Origin: Pseudomonadota bacterium
GTDB lineage: Bacteria; Pseudomonadota; Alphaproteobacteria; Rhizobiales; Methylopilaceae
NCBI GenBank assembly: GCA_023389135.1
Contig: JAEWEX010000477.1
Span: 1 to 9,976 of the forward strand
Reading direction: 5' to 3'
DNA: 9,976 bases
Shown: positions 5,627 through 9,976 of the stretch, piece by piece
Position numbering within the stretch: position 1 is the stretch's first letter
Layout of the letters: each line of letters opens with the position of its first letter
Notes under the pieces: generated by a model
The model's database searches: none
What the model saw: only the letters and a program-made list of their open reading frames with translations
What the model was told of the DNA's origin: nothing
Translations under genes and position numbers: made by a program

Positions 5627-8554
5627 TTGCGTAGCATGCGCGCCGCGGTAGCCGCGCTGGTCCTTCTCGCGAGCCTGCTCGCGGGGGCGGGGCCCGTTGC
5701 GGCACTGACAGCCATCCTCGTGCCGGACGACGTTCCGGCCATCGACCTGACCGGCAGCTTCGAACGCTATGCGGGCGAGACTGACCGCATCCAGGTGTCC
5801 ACGGCCCCGGGCAATGACGGCATCGTGCGCCGCATCGAGGTCCGCGCCAGCCAGCCGGGCGCCACGCCCGAGTGGCTGGTGTTCGCGCTCACCAACAATT
5901 CCGACGTCCAGATCGACCGGCTGCTGGTGGCGCCGCACTACCGCATGGTCGGCTCCGGCGTGCTGTGGCCCGACCTGGGGGCGGAGCGCATCGCCGCCGT
6001 CACCGCCAGCCAGGGCTTCAGGCCGGAGCGCGAGGCTTCCCGCGAGGCCGATGTGTTCCAGCTCACCCTGGATCCCGGCTCCACCGTCACCTTCGTGGTC
6101 GAGCTTGCCGCCGACGAGCTGCCGCAGCTCTATCTGTGGGAGCCGGACGCCTACAAGGACAGCGTCAACAACCTGACGCTCTACAAGGGCATCGTCCTGG
6201 GGGTCGCCGGCCTGCTGGCGCTCATCCTCACCATCGTCGTGGTGGTCAAGGGCAGCCTGATGTTCCCGGCGGCGGCGGCGCTCGCCTGGGCGGTGCTGCT
6301 GTGGCTCTCCATCGATTTCGGCTTCTGGCACAAGGTGTTCGACCTGCGGGCTGCGACCGACGGCGTCTACCGCGCCGCGGCCGAGGCGTTCCTGGCGGCC
6401 ACCCTCATCGTCTTCCTTGTGGCCTATCTCAACCTCAACCGCTGGCATGTGCGCTTCGTCCACATCGCCGGGGCGTGGTTCGCCTGCATGCTGGCGCTGA
6501 TCGGGATCGCGGTGGTCGATCCCGAGATCGCGGCCGGCATCGCGCGGCTGTCTCTGGCGCTGGTGGCGATCCTCGGCTTCGGCGTCGTGGTGTGGCTGGC
6601 GCTGCACGGCTTCGACCGCGCCGTGATGCTGGTGCCGACCTGGCTGTTCCTGGTGGCGTGGACGGTGGCCGGCGCCTTCGCGGTCTCGGGCATCCTCGCC
6701 AACGACATCGCGGCCCCCGCGCTCACCGGCGGCATCGTGCTGATCGTGCTGCTGATCGGCTTCACGGTGATGCAGCACGCCTTCGCCGGGGCGGGGCTCG
6801 CCTCCGGCCTCGGCTCCGACCTGGAGCGCCGCGCGCTGGCCATCACCGGCTCCGGCGACATGGTCTGGGACTGGGACGTGTCGGTGGACCGCGTCACCGT
6901 CGGCCGCGAGTTCGAGCAGATGCTGGGGCTCAAGCCCGGGACGCTGCAGACCGCGCCCGCGGCGTGGCTCGACATCCTGCACCCGGCCGACCGCGACCGC
7001 TTCCGCGCCGCGCTGGACGCCGTGGTTTCGGAGCGCCGCGGCCGGCTGGCGGAGACCTTCCGCTTCCGGGCGCAGGACGGCCACTACGTCTGGGCGCTGC
7101 TCAGGGCGCGGCCGGTCGTGGCGGTGCATGGCGAGGTGACGCGCTGCGTCGGCACGCTGCTGGACGTGACCGAGACCCGCACCGCCGAGGAGCGGCTGCT
7201 GCACAACGCTGTCCACGACAACCTCACCGGCCTGCCCAACCGCGAGCTGTTCCTCGACCGGCTGGAATCGGTCCTCACCTTCGCGACGCCCGAAAGCGAA
7301 TACCGGCCGAGCGTGCTGCTGATCGACCTCGACGGCTACAAGCGCGTCAACGAGGCGGTGGGGCTCACCGTGGGCGACACCATCCTGCTCACCATCGTCC
7401 GCCGCCTGACCCGCCAGCTCAAGCCCATCGACACGCTGGCGCGCCTCGGCGGCGACCAGTTCGGCGTGATCCTGATCTCCGAGCGCACGCCGGACCGCAT
7501 CACCGACCTCGCCGAGCAACTGGTCAAGATCATCCGCCAGCCGGTCTCCTTCGGCGGCCGCGACATCGTGCTGACCGCCTCCATCGGGCTCGCCCTGTCG
7601 GACCCGCGCAACCCGGTGCCGCGCGACGACCTGGTGCGCAACGCCGAGGTCGCCATGCTCCACGCCAAGCGGCTGGGCGGCGACCACATCGAGATCTTCA
7701 AGCCCACCATGCGCACCGCGCGCACCGACCAGCTGCTGATCGAGGGCGAGCTCCGGCGCGCGCTGGAGCGCGACGAGATCAAGGTCATGTTCCAGCCCGT
7801 GGTGCGGCTCGAGGACCGCACCATCGCCGGCTTCGAGGCGCAGCTGCGCTGGACCCATCCGCGCTACGGCAAGCGGCCGCCGGCGGAGTTCCTCGCCATC
7901 GCCGAGGACACCGGGCTGATCGTGGATTTCGGCCTGTTCGCGCTGGACCGCTCGGCGCGGCAGCTGTCGCTGTGGCAGCGCAAGCTGCCCATCGACCCGC
8001 CGCTGTTCGTCGCCGTCAACGTCTCCGCCAGGCAGTTCAAGCGCCAGGATCTGGTGCAGGACGTCAAGAGCGTGCTTGCCCGCTCGCTGGTCGCGCCCGG
8101 CTCGCTCAAGCTGGAGATCACCGAGGGCGTCATGATGGACAATCCCGAGCACGCCGCCCACATGCTGCACAAGCTGCGCGAGCTCGGCGTCGGCCTGGCG
8201 CTGGACGATTTTGGCACCGGCCATTCCAGCCTGTCCTATCTCCAGCGCTTCCCGTTCGATACGCTGAAGATCGACCGCTCCTTCGTGCGCCCGCAGGCCA
8301 AGGGCCGCCGCCCGGTGCTGCTCAAGTCCATCATCCGGCTCGGCCGCGACCTCGGCCTCGACATCGTCGCCGAGGGTGCGGAGACCGACGCCGACGCCAT
8401 CGAGCTGTTCCAGCTCGGCTGCCCCTACGCCCAGGGCATGGTGTTCGGCGAGGCCCTGACCATCGAGGAGGCCGAGCGCCTGCTCGGCATCACCACGGAA
8501 GCCTCGGTCACCACCTCGGCCAAGAAGATGGTGATGGGCGCGCTGCGGCAGTGA
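5627..8554 (+). CDS. 7TMR-DISM-like sensor with PAS, degenerate GGDEF and EAL domains
   Basis: This is a membrane receptor predicted to set cyclic-di-GMP levels. From TTG 5627 (975 residues): a signal peptide or anchor (about 3-28), a periplasmic beta-rich region (29-185), then seven hydrophobic helices (about 188-208, 212-230, 251-268, 277-297, 304-326, 332-356, 364-384). This layout resembles 7TMR-DISM sensors. A PAS_3-type domain follows (about 400-515), then GGDEF (525-690) and EAL (700-955). The cyclase motif reads GGDQF (608-612), with NE and GL where active enzymes usually have ND and GH, so it is probably inactive. The EAL motif reads EAQ, but E737, N798, E830, D860, D861, K881, E916 and Q936 are present, so phosphodiesterase activity is likely. 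GGGAGA (5614-5619) is 7 bases before the TTG; ATG 5636 (972 residues) would have a 16-base spacer. A leftward extension to 5552 lacks support. Confidence 0.9.
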   Translation: MRSMRAAVAALVLLASLLAGAGPVAALTAILVPDDVPAIDLTGSFERYAGETDRIQVSTAPGNDGIVRRIEVRASQPGATPEWLVFALTNNSDVQIDRLLVAPHYRMVGSGVLWPDLGAERIAAVTASQGFRPEREASREADVFQLTLDPGSTVTFVVELAADELPQLYLWEPDAYKDSVNNLTLYKGIVLGVAGLLALILTIVVVVKGSLMFPAAAALAWAVLLWLSIDFGFWHKVFDLRAATDGVYRAAAEAFLAATLIVFLVAYLNLNRWHVRFVHIAGAWFACMLALIGIAVVDPEIAAGIARLSLALVAILGFGVVVWLALHGFDRAVMLVPTWLFLVAWTVAGAFAVSGILANDIAAPALTGGIVLIVLLIGFTVMQHAFAGAGLASGLGSDLERRALAITGSGDMVWDWDVSVDRVTVGREFEQMLGLKPGTLQTAPAAWLDILHPADRDRFRAALDAVVSERRGRLAETFRFRAQDGHYVWALLRARPVVAVHGEVTRCVGTLLDVTETRTAEERLLHNAVHDNLTGLPNRELFLDRLESVLTFATPESEYRPSVLLIDLDGYKRVNEAVGLTVGDTILLTIVRRLTRQLKPIDTLARLGGDQFGVILISERTPDRITDLAEQLVKIIRQPVSFGGRDIVLTASIGLALSDPRNPVPRDDLVRNAEVAMLHAKRLGGDHIEIFKPTMRTARTDQLLIEGELRRALERDEIKVMFQPVVRLEDRTIAGFEAQLRWTHPRYGKRPPAEFLAIAEDTGLIVDFGLFALDRSARQLSLWQRKLPIDPPLFVAVNVSARQFKRQDLVQDVKSVLARSLVAPGSLKLEITEGVMMDNPEHAAHMLHKLRELGVGLALDDFGTGHSSLSYLQRFPFDTLKIDRSFVRPQAKGRRPVLLKSIIRLGRDLGLDIVAEGAETDADAIELFQLGCPYAQGMVFGEALTIEEAERLLGITTEASVTTSAKKMVMGALRQ

Positions 8555-8572
8555 GGGGCCGGGCCTGGTTCC

Positions 8573-8680
8573 GTCATCCCGGCAGAAGCGAAGCGCAGGG
8601 CCGATCCAGGCACACAGGCCTTTCCGGACAGTCCGGTGTTCCTGGATCCCGGATAACGGCTTCGCCGCTTCCGGGACGAC
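8573..8680. repeat. Intergenic inverted-repeat element between convergent genes
   Basis: The element has nested complementary arms. The outer left arm GTCATCCCGG (8573-8582), continuing to about 8596 through GAAGCGAAGC, pairs with the right arm ending CCGGGACGAC (8671-8680), whose inner part is GGCTTCGCCGCTTC. The inner pair is GATCCAGG (8603-8610) with CCTGGATC (8641-8648). At the tip, CCGGAC-A-GTCCGG (8624-8636) is itself a hairpin. This is the layout of dispersed GTCATCCCGG-type elements that I recall from alphaproteobacterial genomes. It fills most of the 139-bp gap between the stops of the GGDEF/EAL gene and yqgE, so RNA from either side could fold into a cruciform-like stem and end there. 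Confidence 0.75.
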
Positions 8681-8693
8681 ATCGGGCACGGCC

Positions 8694-9308
8694 TCAGGCG
8701 TGCCCGGCCTCGCCCGAGAGCATGCCCGGCTGGATGCCAAGCTTGGCCAGCGCGCGGTCGTACTTGCCTTCCACCGCCGGGTCGAAGATCAGGCTCGCGT
8801 CGGAGGGGCAGTTGAGCCAGCCGTTCTGCTGGAGTTCGCTTTCCAGCTGCCCCGCGCCCCAGCCCGCATAGCCCAGCGCCATCACCGCCCGGTCGGGTCC
8901 CGAGCCGCGGGCGATGGCCTTCAGGATGTCCAGCGTCGCCGTCAGGCACACGCCGTCCTCGATGGGCAGGGTCGAGTTCTCGATGAAGAAGTCGGCGCTG
9001 TGCAGCACGAAGCCGCGGCCGGTCTCCACCGGGCCGCCCTTGAGGACGCGGATCGCCTGCGCGCTGTCGGGCAGGCTGATGCGCTCCTCCTCCGGCACGA
9101 TGTCGAGCTGGACCAGGAGTTCCGGGAACGCGATGTTGGGCGCCGGCTGGTTGACGACGATGCCCATCGCCCCCTCCGGGGAATGCGCGCACAGATAGAT
9201 CACGCTGCGGGCGAACCGCTCGTCGGTCATGGACGGCATCGCCACCAGCATCTGCCCGTCCAGATATCCGGCGCTTGCCTTGCCGCGCCTGAGGTCCCTG
9301 ATGTCCAT
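8694..9308 (-). CDS. yqgE: YqgE/AlgH family protein
   Basis: YqgE/AlgH (UPF0301, formerly DUF179) proteins are conserved, mostly cytosolic proteins of about 190-205 residues with no settled biochemical role. The 204-residue protein shows the family landmarks in order: [14 protein letters not shown] (14-27), [20 protein letters not shown] (31-50) with VNQP (52-55), the [14 protein letters not shown] turn (91-104), and [14 protein letters not shown] (146-159) with W164 and FDP further on. The ATG at 9308 gives the usual short leader before the first motif. No Shine-Dalgarno precedes it; instead a TACAAT box lies 6 bases upstream, suggesting leaderless translation. The gene converges on the GGDEF/EAL gene and diverges from the DsbD-like gene, a pairing I recall from related genomes. 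Confidence 0.95.
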   Translation of the reverse strand: MDIRDLRRGKASAGYLDGQMLVAMPSMTDERFARSVIYLCAHSPEGAMGIVVNQPAPNIAFPELLVQLDIVPEEERISLPDSAQAIRVLKGGPVETGRGFVLHSADFFIENSTLPIEDGVCLTATLDILKAIARGSGPDRAVMALGYAGWGAGQLESELQQNGWLNCPSDASLIFDPAVEGKYDRALAKLGIQPGMLSGEAGHA

Positions 9309-9314
9309 GGCCCG

Positions 9315-9343
9315 ATTGTAGTGTCGGCGGCCCGGCGGGAAAA
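9315..9343 (-). promoter_or_regulatory. Candidate promoter for yqgE
   Basis: On the minus strand TACAAT (complement of 9315-9320) matches the TATAAT consensus at five of six positions. At a 17-base spacer lies TTTTCC (complement of 9338-9343), a weak -35 match. Transcription would begin at or within a base or two of the yqgE ATG at 9308. The box is seen; promoter function is inferred. Confidence 0.45.
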
Positions 9344-9398
9344 GGGTTCACGCCGAAGTGGGTTTTCGTATGCGGGCGTTGCCGCTAGTCATCGGGGC

Positions 9399-9976
9399 AT
9401 GGTCCTGCGCGCCGCCGCCCTCCTGTCAGCCCTCATCGCCATGGCGCCTGCCGCCGCGGCCGAGCCATCGGCCTGGTCCGAGGACGGCACCGCGGCGGTG
9501 CGCCTCGTGCCCGGCCCCGGCGACGCCGGCGGCCTCCATGCCGGCGTCGAGATCAGGCTCGACGAGGGTTGGAAGACCTACTGGAAGGTGCCGGGCGACA
9601 ACGGCGTGCCGCCCCGCTTCGACTGGTCGGGCTCCACCAACCTCGCCCGCGCCGAGGCCCTGTTCCCGGCCCCGAAGCGGTTCCGCGACGCCGAAGGCTG
9701 GTCCATCGGCTATGACGGCCGCGTCATCCTGCCGGTGCGCGTCGTGCCGGCGGACCCGTCGCGGCCGGTGCAGCTGCACCTGTCCATCGACTACGCGGTG
9801 TGCGACACGCTGTGCGTGCCCGCCCGCGGCGAGGCGCGGCTGACGCTGGCGCCCGACGCGCCCGCCGACGCCTTCTCCACCGCCCGGGTCAGGTCGTTCC
9901 TCGCCCGCGTGCCCCGGCCGGCGGCGCCGGGCGGCGAGGGGCCGGTCGCCGTCACCGCCGTCGCGCGCACCGCGGC
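9399..9976 (+). CDS. Exported DsbD N-terminal-domain-like protein (3' truncated)
   Basis: The frame is open from the ATG at 9399 to the window end (192 complete codons), so the C-terminus is missing. Residues 1-21 form a clear signal peptide (MVLRAAAL..., APAAAA before E22), which places the protein in the periplasm. The rest fits the immunoglobulin-like thiol-transfer domain found at the N-terminus of DsbD/ScsB: LHAGVEIRLDEGWKTYW (46-62), VPGDNGVPPRFDWSGS (64-79), and a cysteine pair C135/C139 in DYAVCDTLCVPA, the usual redox pair position. In alphaproteobacteria I recall this domain occurring alone (about 270 residues) as well as fused to a membrane DsbD core; which applies here lies outside the window. 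A role in periplasmic disulfide exchange or envelope-protein reduction is inferred. No Shine-Dalgarno at workable spacing precedes the ATG, and no upstream in-frame ATG or GTG was found between it and yqgE. Confidence 0.85.
   Translation, partial: MVLRAAALLSALIAMAPAAAAEPSAWSEDGTAAVRLVPGPGDAGGLHAGVEIRLDEGWKTYWKVPGDNGVPPRFDWSGSTNLARAEALFPAPKRFRDAEGWSIGYDGRVILPVRVVPADPSRPVQLHLSIDYAVCDTLCVPARGEARLTLAPDAPADAFSTARVRSFLARVPRPAAPGGEGPVAVTAVARTA

Noticed and set aside
4913..8740. A 1275-codon open frame on the minus strand opposite the acetyltransferase and GGDEF/EAL genes
   Set aside because: It is rich in R, A, H, D and Q in the manner of a reverse-frame shadow in high-GC DNA, shows no domain, and lies opposite two clearly recognisable genes.

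Overview
The window is very GC-rich (roughly 70% by eye), densely coded DNA from an alphaproteobacterium, most likely of the order Hyphomicrobiales (Rhizobiales). The clues are a SURF1 protein of the alphaproteobacterial type, a small protein that starts like the porins of that order, a thrC–M16 peptidase–GNAT–GGDEF/EAL gene string that I recall as common there, and two kinds of palindromic intergenic repeat typical of such genomes. No genus is claimed. Gene content is mainly housekeeping. I see no phage, insertion sequence, CRISPR array, tRNA or rRNA.

Layout. Positions 1-648 (+) hold the C-terminal two thirds or more of a SURF1 cytochrome-oxidase assembly factor, cut by the window edge. Positions 727-969 (+) encode an 80-residue exported protein that matches only the N-terminal signature of Hyphomicrobiales porins. 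A perfect 26-bp palindrome of REP type (981-1006) separates it from a convergent aldo/keto reductase (1043-1996, -). After a 246-bp divergent intergenic region comes a + strand run: threonine synthase thrC (2243-3661), an M16 processing-type zinc peptidase overlapping it by 4 bases (3658-4926), a RimJ/RimL-like acetyltransferase 16 bases later (4943-5530), and a 975-residue membrane receptor with a 7TMR-DISM-like sensor, PAS, degenerate GGDEF and EAL domains (5627-8554). A ~108-bp inverted-repeat element (8573-8680) lies between this and the convergent yqgE (8694-9308, -). A 90-bp divergent promoter region then leads to an exported DsbD-N-terminal-like protein (9399 to the right edge, +).

How they fit together. 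SURF1 and the DsbD-like protein belong to envelope and respiratory-complex or thiol biogenesis. thrC makes threonine, and its tight coupling to the M16 peptidase and acetyltransferase suggests an operon based on conserved order rather than a shared pathway. The receptor probably adjusts cyclic-di-GMP: its EAL site residues are largely intact while its GGDEF site is altered, so net hydrolysis is the best guess. yqgE and the DsbD-like gene share a short divergent region in which neither start has a usable Shine-Dalgarno, so both may be leaderless.

No convincing new multi-gene system was found. The items most worth a second look are the stand-alone porin-head protein, the altered active-site motifs of the receptor, the leaderless divergent pair, and the palindromic intergenic elements.
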